Below are positions 24,688 to 34,099 of a stretch of 64,000 bases of DNA, piece by piece. Below the pieces are notes generated by a model, which was not told the DNA's origin, did no database searches, and saw nothing but the letters and a program-made list of their open reading frames with translations. The first letter of the stretch is position 1; each line of letters starts with the position of its first letter. The position numbers and the translations under genes were made by a program. The stretch is taken from assembly GCF_001428805.1 (NCBI RefSeq), contig NZ_LMIS01000001.1, positions 1 to 64,000 on the forward strand, read 5' to 3'. Source of the DNA: Aeromicrobium sp. Root236 (GTDB lineage Bacteria; Actinomycetota; Actinomycetes; Propionibacteriales; Nocardioidaceae).

Positions 24688-25755
24688 TCAGCTGAACGCG
24701 GCGAGCACGTTCTGGATGTCGATCCAGAGGTCCTCGACGTCCTCGATGCCGACCGAGAGCCGGATCAGGCCCTCGGGCACCGACTCCGGCTCGCCGGGGT
24801 GGCGACGGCGACGTTCCCACGTCGACTCGACGCCGCCGAGGCTCGTGGCGTACGTGATGATGTCGCTCTGCTCGGTCATCTTCTGCGCCACCTGGGCGCC
24901 GCCGGTGACCTCGAACGCGATGATCGTGCCGAACCCCGGGTAGCGGGAGTACGCGATGCGGTTGGACGCGGAGAGCCGCTTGTGGAGCTCCTGGGCGTTG
25001 GCCTCAGCACGGTCGAGCCGCACGTGGAGCGTACGCATGCCGCGGGCGGCGAGCCACGTCTCCATCGCGCCGGGGATCGCGCCGAGCACCGAGCGGCGCT
25101 TCTCGATCGCGGCGTAGGCCCGGTCGCTGTTGGTCACCACGGCACCGAGGATGACGTCGCTGTGACCTGACAGCAGCTTGGACGCCGAGTGCACCGCGAA
25201 GTCGGCGCCGAGCTCGAGCGGCTTCTGGCGCAGGGGAGTGGCGAACGTGTTGTCGACCGCGACGGCGGCACCGGCGTGCGACGCGGCCTGGGAGATCGCG
25301 GCGATGTCGGCGATCTCGAGCGAGGGGTTGGTCGGCGACTCGATCCACACCAGAGCCGCGTTCTCGGCGGCGTTGATCACGTGCTGGGTGTTGTCGATGT
25401 CGACGAGCTTGAGGTCGATCTGGCCGCGACGTGCGCGTTCGTGCAGCTGGGTGAGGGTTCCGTAGTAGGCGTGCCGGGGCGCCACGACCGTGGCCTTGGC
25501 CGGCACGAGGTCGAACAGCGCGCTGGTGGCCGCGGTGCCGGAGGCGAAGGACAGGGCACGCCCGCCCTCGAGCGCGCCCAGGACGGTCTCGAACGAGTCC
25601 CACGTCGGATTGCCCTGCCGGCCGTACTCGGAGGCACCGCCGGGAACCAGCGCGCTCGCGAGCGTGATGGGCGCGTTGAGCGGTCCCCCCGGGACGCGGT
25701 TCGGCCGCCCTGCGCCAACAGCGATGGTCGAGGGCGAAAGTTCGTGTCCGGGCAT
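24688..25755 (-). CDS. Cys/Met metabolism PLP-dependent enzyme (cystathionine gamma-lyase/synthase type)
   Basis: A 355-residue enzyme of the gamma-family. The PLP-binding SASKLLSGHSD carries the Schiff-base Lys; SGTAATSALFD and ESPTNPSLEI are typical. It is a little short, with a condensed N-terminus that still has the PLP-binding Tyr region (EYGRQGNPT). Whether it is a lyase, gamma-synthase or O-acetylhomoserine type cannot be told. A CATGAT hexamer lies 6 nt before the ATG, and the promoter region is shared with ddl. Confidence 0.85.
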   Translation of the reverse strand: MPGHELSPSTIAVGAGRPNRVPGGPLNAPITLASALVPGGASEYGRQGNPTWDSFETVLGALEGGRALSFASGTAATSALFDLVPAKATVVAPRHAYYGTLTQLHERARRGQIDLKLVDIDNTQHVINAAENAALVWIESPTNPSLEIADIAAISQAASHAGAAVAVDNTFATPLRQKPLELGADFAVHSASKLLSGHSDVILGAVVTNSDRAYAAIEKRRSVLGAIPGAMETWLAARGMRTLHVRLDRAEANAQELHKRLSASNRIAYSRYPGFGTIIAFEVTGGAQVAQKMTEQSDIITYATSLGGVESTWERRRRHPGEPESVPEGLIRLSVGIEDVEDLWIDIQNVLAAFS

Positions 25756-25791
25756 GAGGACATCATGCCCTGACCGGTATCGTGCTCCGCA

Positions 25792-26862
25792 ATGAGCCTC
25801 TCGGTGGACACCTCAGTCGGCAAACCAAGACTTGCTGTCATTTTTGGCGGCCGTTCCAGTGAGCATGGGGTTTCCTGCCTCACGGCGCGCGAGGTCATCG
25901 CGGCGATCGACCACGATCGCTACGACGTCCAGCCCGTCGGCATCACGCGAGACGGTGCGTGGGTCCAGGAGACGGCCGTGTGGCCGGAGCTCGCCGCCGG
26001 TCAACTGCCCGAGGTACGTGGTGACAGTCCCTCGTTCGCCTGGGAGGAGCTGCGCGGATTCGACGCGGTCTTCCCGCTGCTTCACGGCCCGTGGGGCGAG
26101 GACGGCACGATCCAGGGTCTGCTCGAGATGGCCGACGTCCGCTACGTCGGCGCCGGCGTGCTCTCCAGCGCCGTGAGCATGGACAAGCCGTTCACCAAGA
26201 CCGTGTTCTCCGCCGCGGGCCTGCCGCAGATCCCGTACGTGACGGTGCTGCCGTGGCAGTGGAAGGGCGAGCGCGAACGCGTCGAGGCGCGCATCCGTGC
26301 GCTGGGCCTGCCGGTCTTCGTCAAGCCCGCCCGTGCCGGATCGAGCTCGGGCGTGACGATGGTCGACACGTGGGAGGAGCTGGACAGCGCCGTCAACAAG
26401 GCGCGTGACTTCGACCCCAAGGTCATCGTCGAGGCCGGAGCCAAGGGCAAGCGCGAGCTCGAGTGCGCCGTCATCCAGGAGCCCGACGGCAAGCCCGTCG
26501 CGAGCCTCGTCGGCGAGATCACGGTCGAGGCGGACTCAGCACACGAGTTCTACGACTTCGAGGCCAAGTACCTCGACGGCACGAGTCGCAACGTGGTGCC
26601 GGCGGACATCTCGGTGACGCTCAGCGAGCGCATCCGGACGTACGCCGTGCAGGCCTTCGAGGCGGTCGGCTGCGAGGGACTGGCCCGCGTCGACTTCTTC
26701 CTGACCGACGACGGCCTGGTGATCAACGAGATCAACACGATGCCGGGGTTCACGCCCTACTCGATGTTCCCCGTGCTGTGGCAGGCGAGCGGGATGTCCT
26801 ATCCCGAGCTCGTCGACCGCCTGATCCAGCTCGCCCTCGGTCGCGAGACCGGACTGCGTTAG
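25792..26862 (+). CDS. ddl: D-alanine--D-alanine ligase
   Basis: A 356-residue Ddl. FGGRSSEHGVS, LLHGPWGEDGTIQG, the ATP-grasp core and NEINTMPGFT near the end are all present. It makes the D-Ala-D-Ala dipeptide for peptidoglycan. A TATCGT hexamer lies 8 nt before the ATG. It ends 3 nt into the convergent lipoprotein gene. Confidence 0.95.
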   Translation: MSLSVDTSVGKPRLAVIFGGRSSEHGVSCLTAREVIAAIDHDRYDVQPVGITRDGAWVQETAVWPELAAGQLPEVRGDSPSFAWEELRGFDAVFPLLHGPWGEDGTIQGLLEMADVRYVGAGVLSSAVSMDKPFTKTVFSAAGLPQIPYVTVLPWQWKGERERVEARIRALGLPVFVKPARAGSSSGVTMVDTWEELDSAVNKARDFDPKVIVEAGAKGKRELECAVIQEPDGKPVASLVGEITVEADSAHEFYDFEAKYLDGTSRNVVPADISVTLSERIRTYAVQAFEAVGCEGLARVDFFLTDDGLVINEINTMPGFTPYSMFPVLWQASGMSYPELVDRLIQLALGRETGLR

Positions 26863-27311
26863 ACGCAGGGCTTCTTGACCGGGTCGTGCCGCGCGATGGA
26901 GTCGGCCAGGTCGGCGAGGGCGTCGGCCTCGGGCGCGTAGTCGTCCGGCACCTCGACGCTGACGTAGTAGTCGCGGCCGATCGTGGTGAACAGGTAGCCG
27001 TCGGACGTCGACTCGCTGAACCAGCCGACGTCGTCGACCATGTCGCACCGCGACGCCGGACCGAGGTCCTCGGGCTTCTCGACGCCGCACCGCAGGATGA
27101 TCGCCGGATCGCCCCAGGCAGACGCGTTCTCGCCCTTGACCATGCGATTCTTCTGACCCGCGACCTTCAACGGCCGGTCGGCGAACAGGCCCTTGCAGTT
27201 GACCTCCGTGCCGCGCACGGTCGGGTACTCGTCGACCGACAGCTCCGACCCGCAGCCCGCCGTGACGAGGGCGAGGCAGAGAGCGGCGGCGAGGAGAAGG
27301 CGCCGGCGCAT
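26859..27311 (-). CDS. DUF3515 lipoprotein
   Basis: A 150-residue protein with a lipoprotein signal peptide (lipobox TAGC at about residue 20) and the DUF3515 pattern, including conserved Cys residues. It sits outside the membrane. Conserved location between ddl and thiL in actinobacteria points to an envelope role, not defined. Confidence 0.82.
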   Translation of the reverse strand: MRRRLLLAAALCLALVTAGCGSELSVDEYPTVRGTEVNCKGLFADRPLKVAGQKNRMVKGENASAWGDPAIILRCGVEKPEDLGPASRCDMVDDVGWFSESTSDGYLFTTIGRDYYVSVEVPDDYAPEADALADLADSIARHDPVKKPCV

Positions 27312-27315
27312 GTCC

Positions 27316-27552
27316 CTAGATGCGGACGATGGGGCAGGTGAGCGTACGGGTGATGCCGGGGACGTTCTGGATCGTCGTGACGACCAACGCACCGAGCTCG
27401 TCGACGCTGGGGCCCTCGGCCCGCACGATGACGTCGTAGGGTCCGGTGACGTCCTCGGCGAGCGTGACACCGTCGATGGCAGCGATCGCGGTCGCGACCT
27501 CGGCGGCCTTGCCGACCTCGGTCTGGACGAGGATGTAAGCCTGCACAGCCAT
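27316..27552 (-). CDS. Stand-alone Lrp/AsnC ligand-binding domain protein
   Basis: A 78-residue protein consisting only of the RAM (ligand-binding) domain, with GPYDVIVRAEG in the centre. There is no HTH. Such proteins may bind amino acids and oligomerise or form mixed complexes with full-length Lrp regulators. It is 4 nt upstream of the DUF3515 gene and divergent from thiL. Confidence 0.85.
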   Translation of the reverse strand: MAVQAYILVQTEVGKAAEVATAIAAIDGVTLAEDVTGPYDVIVRAEGPSVDELGALVVTTIQNVPGITRTLTCPIVRI

Positions 27553-27639
27553 CGTGGAACTCCTTCAGTAGACCGGACTGTGCCACGCTACCCGATGCGC
27601 CTCCTCACGTGCGCCGCTGCCTGCGACACAATGGCGGCT

Positions 27640-28596
27640 ATGGCGACCAGTGCTCCGGACGAACCCACGATCGGCGACATCGGCGAGTTCGGCCTGATCG
27701 ACCAGCTGCGCGCCGAGATCGGCGACAATCGCCACGTCCTGCTCGGTCCCGGCGACGACGCCGCCCACGTGTCGACCAAGGACGGCAGCTTCCTGGTGTC
27801 CACGGATCTGCTCATCGAGGGCCGGCACTTCCGCCGCGACTGGTCCTCGGCGCACGACATCGGCCGCAAGGCCGCGGCCTGCAACCTCTCGGACATCAAC
27901 GCGATGGGCGGGGTCGCGACGGCGCTCACGGTGGGGTTCGGCGCGCCCGCAGAGCTGCCGGTGTCGTGGGCGCTGGAGATGATCCGCGGCTTCGAGGTCG
28001 AGTGTGCGCACGTCGGCGCCCATGTCGTCGGTGGCGACGTCACGGCGTCCGACAAGATCGTCATCGCCGTCACCGCGATGGGTGATGTCGTGCGTCCGGT
28101 GCTCCGGTCCGGAGCGCTCCCCGGCGACGTCGTGGCGTACGCCGGACAGCTGGGCCTCGCTGGTGCCGGGTTCGCCGCGCTCAGTCGCGGTTTCCGGTCG
28201 CCCAAGGCTGCGGTCGAGGCGCATCGCGTTCCCCACCCGCCCTACGCCGCTGGCCCACAGGCCGCCGGTGCCGGCGCGACCGCCATGACCGACATCAGCG
28301 ACGGGTTGCTCGCCGACCTGGGGCACATCGCCGACGCGAGCGGCGTGGCGATCGACCTCGTCTCGTCGACGTTCGAGATCCCCGAGCCGGTGGCGACGGT
28401 CAGCGAGGCGCTCGGCGTCGACGCCCTTACGTTCATGCTGACCGGCGGCGACGACTACGCGCTGGTCGCCACGTTCAGCTCACAGGCCTCGCTGCCCGAG
28501 GGCTGGACCGCGATCGGCGCGGTCTCCGACGGAGCCGGGATCCTGGTCGACGGCAAGGCGTACGAGGGTCCGGCAGGTCACCAGCACTTCAGGTGA
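27640..28596 (+). CDS. thiL: Thiamine-monophosphate kinase
   Basis: A 318-residue ThiL. LLGPGDDAAHV, the SDLNAMGG-type motif (here SDINAMGGVA), GGDVTAS and DISDGLLADL are typical of the AIR synthase-like fold. It phosphorylates TMP to TPP. ATG 27640 is preferred over 27631 because a CACAAT hexamer leaves 7 nt to it. Confidence 0.94.
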   Translation: MATSAPDEPTIGDIGEFGLIDQLRAEIGDNRHVLLGPGDDAAHVSTKDGSFLVSTDLLIEGRHFRRDWSSAHDIGRKAAACNLSDINAMGGVATALTVGFGAPAELPVSWALEMIRGFEVECAHVGAHVVGGDVTASDKIVIAVTAMGDVVRPVLRSGALPGDVVAYAGQLGLAGAGFAALSRGFRSPKAAVEAHRVPHPPYAAGPQAAGAGATAMTDISDGLLADLGHIADASGVAIDLVSSTFEIPEPVATVSEALGVDALTFMLTGGDDYALVATFSSQASLPEGWTAIGAVSDGAGILVDGKAYEGPAGHQHFR

Positions 28597-28639
28597 TTTG
28601 TCATGGTCGGCTCTCAGGTGCGCGACCTAGCGTGGTGAC

Positions 28640-29518
28640 ATGAAGTCAGCAACGACGGCGAGTCGGACGGCGGTGCTGGTCTGCCAGGGGCGGGCCGTCG
28701 CCGACATGTGGGACGACGTCGGGCCGTTCTCCGACCCGACAGCGGCGCGGCTGCTGCTCGACGACGAGCGGGTCGCCGTCGACCTGGCCAGTGACGACGC
28801 GCCGCCTCCGGGGTGGGGCCTGCGCATGGAGTGGGAGATGCTGCGCGCGACTGCTGAGGTGATCGTGCCGAGGACCGTGGCGATCGACGATGCCGTGCGC
28901 GAGCGGGTCAGCGACCAGGTCGTGATCCTCGGTGCCGGCCTGGACGGACGCGCGTGGCGCATGACCGAGCTGGCCGGATCGGACGTCTTCGAGGTCGACC
29001 ATCCCGCGTCGCAGCAGGCGAAGCGGTCCAGGGCAGAGGGGATGACGCCTGCCGCTCGGGACGTGCGGTTCGTGCCCGTCGACTTCGGCCGCGACCGGCT
29101 TGACGAGGCGCTGGTCGCGCAGGGACATCGCACCGACGGGCCGACGACCTGGGTCTGGGAGGGCGTCGTGCCCTATCTCGACCGTACGGACGTGGAGGCC
29201 ACGATGCGCGTCATCGATGACCTGTCCGCCCCCGGAAGCCGACTGATCGTGAACTACCAGGCTCCCTCGACGTCCGCGGCGCTCGGCCGCCTGGTGATGG
29301 GCGCGATGACGACCCTGAGTCGCCGGCCCAACCCGCTGGCGGGTGAGCCGACGAGGTCGACCTGGACCGCTGAGGCGATGCGAGAGCTGCTCGAGACACA
29401 CGGGTTCACGGTTGCTCGCGACGACGACCTGTTGGCGCTCGCCGTGGAATCGGGTCGGCCGGTCAGGCAGCGACGATCGCTGGCCAACGGCCGGGTCGTG
29501 GTGGCCGACCTCAGCTGA
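28640..29518 (+). CDS. SAM-dependent methyltransferase, leucine carboxyl methyltransferase-like
   Basis: A 292-residue protein. The SAM motif is VILGAGLDGRAWR, followed by FEVDHPASQQAK, which defines the actinobacterial LCMT/PPM1-like group with roles in secondary metabolism. The ATG is 6 nt after TAGCGT. The substrate is unknown. Confidence 0.85.
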   Translation: MKSATTASRTAVLVCQGRAVADMWDDVGPFSDPTAARLLLDDERVAVDLASDDAPPPGWGLRMEWEMLRATAEVIVPRTVAIDDAVRERVSDQVVILGAGLDGRAWRMTELAGSDVFEVDHPASQQAKRSRAEGMTPAARDVRFVPVDFGRDRLDEALVAQGHRTDGPTTWVWEGVVPYLDRTDVEATMRVIDDLSAPGSRLIVNYQAPSTSAALGRLVMGAMTTLSRRPNPLAGEPTRSTWTAEAMRELLETHGFTVARDDDLLALAVESGRPVRQRRSLANGRVVVADLS

Positions 29519-30017
29519 GCCAGTACCGGCGCTTGGGGATGTGGGCCACGCCGGGCACGATCCCCTCGAGGACGCCCCCGTTGGCTTCGATGACCCTGGC
29601 TGACGCGAGGTTGTCGTCGTCACAGGTGACCAACGCGGGGCTGATGCCCCGGTCCCTCAACAGCTCGACGGACTGTCGCAGGATCTCCTTGGCATACCCG
29701 CGACCACGGAACTGCGGGCGTACGGCATAGCCGATGTGGCCGCCGAGGGTCCGCAGGAAGTCGTTGAGCTCGAACCGCAGTGACGACCGGCCGACGACGA
29801 CCCCGTCGACATCGGCGACGAGATCGGCGTTCGCGACGAAGTCGCCGGGCAGGTCACGGCCTTCCTCCCACCCGCGGACGAGCGCGACGTAGTCCGCCCA
29901 GGGCAGGTCGGGGCGATAGCGGTAGGACCAGTGACCACCTTCGGCCGCCATCTCGGTGACGGCCGCGATCGTGTCGGCCTCGTCGCCCAGGGCGAGGCGA
30001 CGCAGGACCAGGCTCAA
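29511..30017 (-). CDS. GNAT family N-acetyltransferase
   Basis: A 168-residue acetyltransferase. The acetyl-CoA loop is RPQFRGRGYAKEIL and the later motif is SARVIEANGG. The start is TTG 30017, whose bases overlap the TGA stop of the amidase (TTGA), a coupled arrangement. Acceptor unknown. Confidence 0.82.
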   Translation of the reverse strand: MSLVLRRLALGDEADTIAAVTEMAAEGGHWSYRYRPDLPWADYVALVRGWEEGRDLPGDFVANADLVADVDGVVVGRSSLRFELNDFLRTLGGHIGYAVRPQFRGRGYAKEILRQSVELLRDRGISPALVTCDDDNLASARVIEANGGVLEGIVPGVAHIPKRRYWLS

Positions 30018-31429
30018 TGGATCTTCGCGAACGGCTGCGCGGCCTCGAGCTCGTACGCCAGCTCCAGCAGGGTCTGCTCGTCACCGTGGTCGGCCGAGAA
30101 GTGCACGCCGATCGGCATGTCGGCCGACGAGCGGCCGAGGGGCAGGGAGATGGCAGGACCGCCCGAGGCGTTGTTGAGCGGGGTGAACGCCGCGTACTGC
30201 ACCAGGCGCTCGAACATGACGGCGAAGTCGACGGCAGGGGAGAGGTAGCCGAGCTCCGGCGTCGCGTAGGCCAACGTCGGCGACAGGACCACGTCGACGT
30301 CGGCGAACGCGGCGCGATAGCGCTGCTCCGACCGCTTCAGGCCGCGGATCGCCGTCGGTGTGCGCCACGCCTGGCGGACGAACCGTCGCGCCAGACCGCG
30401 GGTGAACGGGTCAGTCAGCGTCTTGTCGAAGTCGGGGCTCATGACCCGGCGGCCGAAGTGCTGGGTCGAGAACGCCAGCAGGCCCCAGTAGTGCTTGAAG
30501 TCCTCCATGAACGCCTTGCCGACCGGGAGCGGCACCTCGACAACGTGGTGTCCCAGTGAACCGAGCAGGTCGGCCGTCGCCAGCACAGCCTTGCGGGTGT
30601 CCTCGTCGGTCGGCTTGCCGGTGATCGAGTCGATGATCAGCCCGACCTTGAGGCGGCGGTCGGACGGGCCCTCGACGAGCCCGAGGGGCCTGAGGCCGGT
30701 CGCGGGGCGATAGGCCTGCGTCGCCGCCATGAAGTGGGCGGTGTCGCGCACCGTGCGCGTGACGACGCCGTTGGAGATGATGTCGACCGGCAGCTTGGCG
30801 GCCTCCGCGGCGGGCACCACGCGCCCACGGGTCGGCTTGAGCCCGACGAGGCCACATGCGGCCGCGGGGATGCGGATCGAGCCGCCACCGTCGTTGGCGT
30901 GCGCGATGGGCACGACGCCGGACGCGACCAGGGCCGCGGCGCCTCCGGAGGACGCGCCAGCGGAGTAGCCGGTGTTCCACGGGTTGCGCGTCGGCGGCAG
31001 CGTGGCGTACTCGGTCGTGGCGTTGAAGCCGAACTCCGGCATCGTGGACTTGCCCAGCACGGTGAACCCGGCGGACAGGAACTGCTCGGTGAATGGCGCG
31101 TGTGCCGCGGCCGGGCGCGCCTTGACCGCGAGGGAGCCCTGGTCCGACGGCAGGCCGGCGAAGTCGGTGTTGTCCTTGACGAACGTGGGAACGCCCGCGA
31201 ACACGCCCTCGGCGGGGTGCTCGGCGGCGGCCAGGCCGCGCTCGAAGTCGGCGTGCTGGATCGCGTTGAGCTCGGGATTAACCCGCTCGGCGCGGGCTAT
31301 GGCGGCCTCGGCTGCCTCGCGGGCGCTGATCTGCCCTGCGGCAACAGCAGCGGCGACCCCGACAGTGTCGAGGTCGCCGAGTGCGTCGTCACCGAAGGCG
31401 TGGACGCGAATGCTTTTCTCGTTGGTCAC
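30014..31429 (-). CDS. Amidase signature family hydrolase
   Basis: A 471-residue amidase. The Ser-cisSer-Lys triad is visible: Lys in FVKDNTD, Ser in GASSGGAA, and Ser in GGGSIRIPA. The GTG start is 6 nt after a TAGAGT hexamer, which lies inside a perfect 14-bp palindrome. Substrate unknown; members hydrolyse amides, including aryl or fatty amides. The GNAT gene follows in the same transcript. Confidence 0.88.
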   Translation of the reverse strand: MTNEKSIRVHAFGDDALGDLDTVGVAAAVAAGQISAREAAEAAIARAERVNPELNAIQHADFERGLAAAEHPAEGVFAGVPTFVKDNTDFAGLPSDQGSLAVKARPAAAHAPFTEQFLSAGFTVLGKSTMPEFGFNATTEYATLPPTRNPWNTGYSAGASSGGAAALVASGVVPIAHANDGGGSIRIPAAACGLVGLKPTRGRVVPAAEAAKLPVDIISNGVVTRTVRDTAHFMAATQAYRPATGLRPLGLVEGPSDRRLKVGLIIDSITGKPTDEDTRKAVLATADLLGSLGHHVVEVPLPVGKAFMEDFKHYWGLLAFSTQHFGRRVMSPDFDKTLTDPFTRGLARRFVRQAWRTPTAIRGLKRSEQRYRAAFADVDVVLSPTLAYATPELGYLSPAVDFAVMFERLVQYAAFTPLNNASGGPAISLPLGRSSADMPIGVHFSADHGDEQTLLELAYELEAAQPFAKIH

Positions 31430-31433
31430 GAGA

Positions 31434-31447
31434 TGACTCTAGAGTCA
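31434..31447. promoter_or_regulatory. Palindrome covering the amidase -10 box
   Basis: A perfect 14-bp palindrome TGACTCTAGAGTCA directly before the amidase start. The minus-strand -10 TAGAGT (31441-31436) is inside it, which suggests repression by a dimeric regulator not encoded nearby. Confidence 0.5.
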
Positions 31448-31470
31448 CTTCGCAGCCGTGAGCCAGCGGT

Positions 31471-31656
31471 CTAGCGAGAGACCTTGCCGGCCTTGATGCA
31501 CGAGGTGCACACGTTGAGGTGCTTGGGGGTGCCCTCCACCACGGCGCGGACGCGCTGGATGTTGGGGTTGAAACGACGCTTGGTGCGTCGGTGCGAGAAG
31601 GAGACGTTGTGGCCGAAGCCAGGTCCCTTGGCGCACACGTCACAGACCGCAGCCAC
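31471..31656 (-). CDS. rpmB: 50S ribosomal protein L28, zinc-ribbon type
   Basis: A 61-residue L28 with both Cys pairs (CDVC and CTSC), so it is the zinc-binding form. The GTG start has AGGAG 6 nt upstream. It is divergent from the FakA-like kinase gene, as is common in actinobacteria. Confidence 0.95.
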   Translation of the reverse strand: MAAVCDVCAKGPGFGHNVSFSHRRTKRRFNPNIQRVRAVVEGTPKHLNVCTSCIKAGKVSR

Positions 31657-31816
31657 GGCGAACTCCTGAATGTTGAGACAACTTGGATGAATGGGGCTGC
31701 CACCGCGACCAGACGGTGCGACGACAACCGCTCAAGAATAGCCGAAGACCCGACGCCGACGCGAATCAGCCCGGCTGCTCCCCTCGAACCACGACGCCGA
31801 CCGATAGCCTCGCCCC

Positions 31817-33406
31817 ATGGGCCTCACCCTCAACCCCACGGCGTTCCGTGCGTGGACGCAGCTGTGCGCGGGGGCCCTGTCGTCGGCTCGGGCTGAGATC
31901 GACGCGCTCAACGTGTTCCCCGTGCCCGACAGCGACACCGGGACCAATGCCTACCTGACGTTCGCCTCGGGGGCCGACGCCGTCGCCGGCATGCCCGCCG
32001 ACGTGTCGTTCGCCGAGCTCGTCAAGGCGTACGTCGACGGGCTCCTGACGGGTGCCAAGGGCAACACCGGCGTGATCCTCTCCCAGCTCGTACGCGCGTG
32101 CTTCCGCGACCTCGACCTCGCCGGTGGCGACGTCAGCGCCGACGACGTCGCCAAGGCATTCGTCGCTGCCTCCGACGCCGCCTGGGCAGCGGTCGGTGCG
32201 CCCGTCGAGGGCACGATCCTGTCGGTCGCCAAGGCCGCCGCCGAAGGCGCGACCGAGTCGGCCGCAGCGGGGATCGACGGCCGCACGGTCTTCGGCGAGG
32301 CCGCCCGTGCCGCGCGCGAGGCGCTCGCCCGTACGCCCGAGCAGATGCCGCTGCTGGCGCGCGCCGGTGTCGTCGACGCCGGCGGACGCGCGCTTGTCGT
32401 CGTGCTCGACGCCACCGAGCAGGCCCTGACCGGCCGCATCCCCACGCCCGCCGCGAGCACGATCCCGGTGCCGGCCGTGGGCGCCGGTGACGACCTGAGC
32501 GCCGACGGTCCGTCGTACGAGGTCATGTATCTCCTCGAGGCCGACGACGACCGCATCGCCGACTTGCGCGCATCGCTGCTGCCCCTCGGCGACTCGCTCG
32601 TCGTCGTGGGCGGTGACCGGCTCTGGAACGTCCACGTGCACGTCGACGACGTCGGTGCCGCGATCGAGGCCGGCATCGCGGTGGGCCGGCCCTATCGCAT
32701 CGCCGTCACCCACTTCGCCGACCAGATGGCGCAGTCGCCGCGCAGCGGCCGTGTCGTGATCGCCGCGACGACCGGCGAGGGCCTCACGGCGCTCTGTGCC
32801 GAGGCCGGTGCGATGACGCTGGAGTTCACCCGCGAGCGTCCCCTGACGATCGCCGAGATGAGCGCGTCGCTGCGGGACGCCGGTGCGGACGAGGTCATCG
32901 TGCTGCCCAACAACCAGCGGTACGTCCGACAGTTCGAGGCGGCCGCACAGGCCGCCCGGCAGGACGGCATCCGCGTCGCGGTGATCCCGACGCACGCCCA
33001 GGTGCAGGGGCTCGCCGCCCTCGCGGTGCACGATCCCGGACTCGGCTTCGACGAGGTCGTCGTGGCGATGTCGAGCGCGGCAGCCCACACGCAGCACGGG
33101 GCCGTCACGATCGCCACCGAGCCGGGCATGACGATGGTCGGCCCGTGCGACGTCGGCGACGTGCTGGGCGTCGTGGCGGGCGACTTCGCGGTCGTCGGCC
33201 AGGACATCCTCGCGGTGGCCTACGAGGTTATCGATCGCATCCTGTCACCTGCCGGTGAGATGCTGACCGTCGTGATGGGCGACGGTGCCGAGGGGCTGAT
33301 CGAGGAGTCGATCTCGCAATACCTCCGCACGCTGCGCCCCGACGTCGACCTCGTGGTCTACGACGGCGGCCAGGAGAACTACCCGCTGTTCATCGCGGTG
33401 GAGTAA
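31817..33406 (+). CDS. DhaL/DegV-type kinase (FakA/YloV-like)
   Basis: A 529-residue protein. The N-terminal DhaL domain has NVFPVPDSDTGTN, whose Asp residues bind Mg-ATP. A middle part and a C-terminal FakA-type domain (DGAEGLIEESISQYL) follow. FakA-like proteins phosphorylate fatty acids bound to FakB. The ATG is 6 nt after TAGCCT. It normally precedes recG; here its stop codon is TAA created by an inserted element, leaving the protein complete. Confidence 0.85.
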   Translation: MGLTLNPTAFRAWTQLCAGALSSARAEIDALNVFPVPDSDTGTNAYLTFASGADAVAGMPADVSFAELVKAYVDGLLTGAKGNTGVILSQLVRACFRDLDLAGGDVSADDVAKAFVAASDAAWAAVGAPVEGTILSVAKAAAEGATESAAAGIDGRTVFGEAARAAREALARTPEQMPLLARAGVVDAGGRALVVVLDATEQALTGRIPTPAASTIPVPAVGAGDDLSADGPSYEVMYLLEADDDRIADLRASLLPLGDSLVVVGGDRLWNVHVHVDDVGAAIEAGIAVGRPYRIAVTHFADQMAQSPRSGRVVIAATTGEGLTALCAEAGAMTLEFTRERPLTIAEMSASLRDAGADEVIVLPNNQRYVRQFEAAAQAARQDGIRVAVIPTHAQVQGLAALAVHDPGLGFDEVVVAMSSAAAHTQHGAVTIATEPGMTMVGPCDVGDVLGVVAGDFAVVGQDILAVAYEVIDRILSPAGEMLTVVMGDGAEGLIEESISQYLRTLRPDVDLVVYDGGQENYPLFIAVE

Positions 33407-33473
33407 ATGCGGGCCTCTGACCTGCGGAAACGCCTAGGTGTTTGTACCTGAGAACAGAATCTCGCAGGTCTAA

Positions 33474-34028
33474 TTACGTCGCTTTGATGGTTGCGGCCGT
33501 CACTTCCACCGTGTGTTTCGCGAGTTTGATGAGTGCGTCCTTGTCGTACTTGAAGTCCTCATCCAGCCGCTTCAAGAGCGTCTTCTCGGCATCCCTCTTC
33601 TTTGATGCGCCCTCAAAGTCCTGCTCCGAAATTAGTTCTTCCTTCTCGCGTCGAAGCCGGACAAGCGACTCTTGTTCCCAAGGGCTCACCTCCTTAATGA
33701 AGCCTTCGTAAAGAGTCGTCAATTCGGCTACGGCCTTCTTGCAATCGTCTGACCCATAGGCCAAAACCACAGGTCGAACATCGGCTAGATGCTTGTAGTC
33801 CTCCCACACATCCAAGGCGAGCCGTGACGGAGTATGCGCTTGGCGTTCGATGCTGTCAGCAACCGAGATGAGATCCAGATAGGCGTCAATCTTCCGATCG
33901 AAAGTCCGCGCCTCAAATCCCTGCTTTGCATCGTGCCGTCTCTGCCCCACAGCTTGGATGAGGTTCACGAGAAGAGACGCGATAGCGACAGCAGACGAAG
34001 CAACGATGGAGATCTGTGCGGTGGTCAT
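33474..34028 (-). CDS. Membrane-anchored coiled-coil protein on inserted element
   Basis: A 184-residue protein: one N-terminal hydrophobic helix (about 5-27), then a soluble region that is largely helical, with a charged coiled coil near 120-160. No domain is recognised. ATG 34028 is preferred to TTG 34031. It is divergent from the next gene, and both belong to the low-GC insert. It could be an accessory or defence gene, but that is context only. Confidence 0.55.
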   Translation of the reverse strand: MTTAQISIVASSAVAIASLLVNLIQAVGQRRHDAKQGFEARTFDRKIDAYLDLISVADSIERQAHTPSRLALDVWEDYKHLADVRPVVLAYGSDDCKKAVAELTTLYEGFIKEVSPWEQESLVRLRREKEELISEQDFEGASKKRDAEKTLLKRLDEDFKYDKDALIKLAKHTVEVTAATIKAT

Positions 34029-34099
34029 CAAATCAGTCTGGCGCAGCGTGCCGACGAGAAACGCAGAACTGCGACTTCACGGACAGTAGGGTTCCGAGC

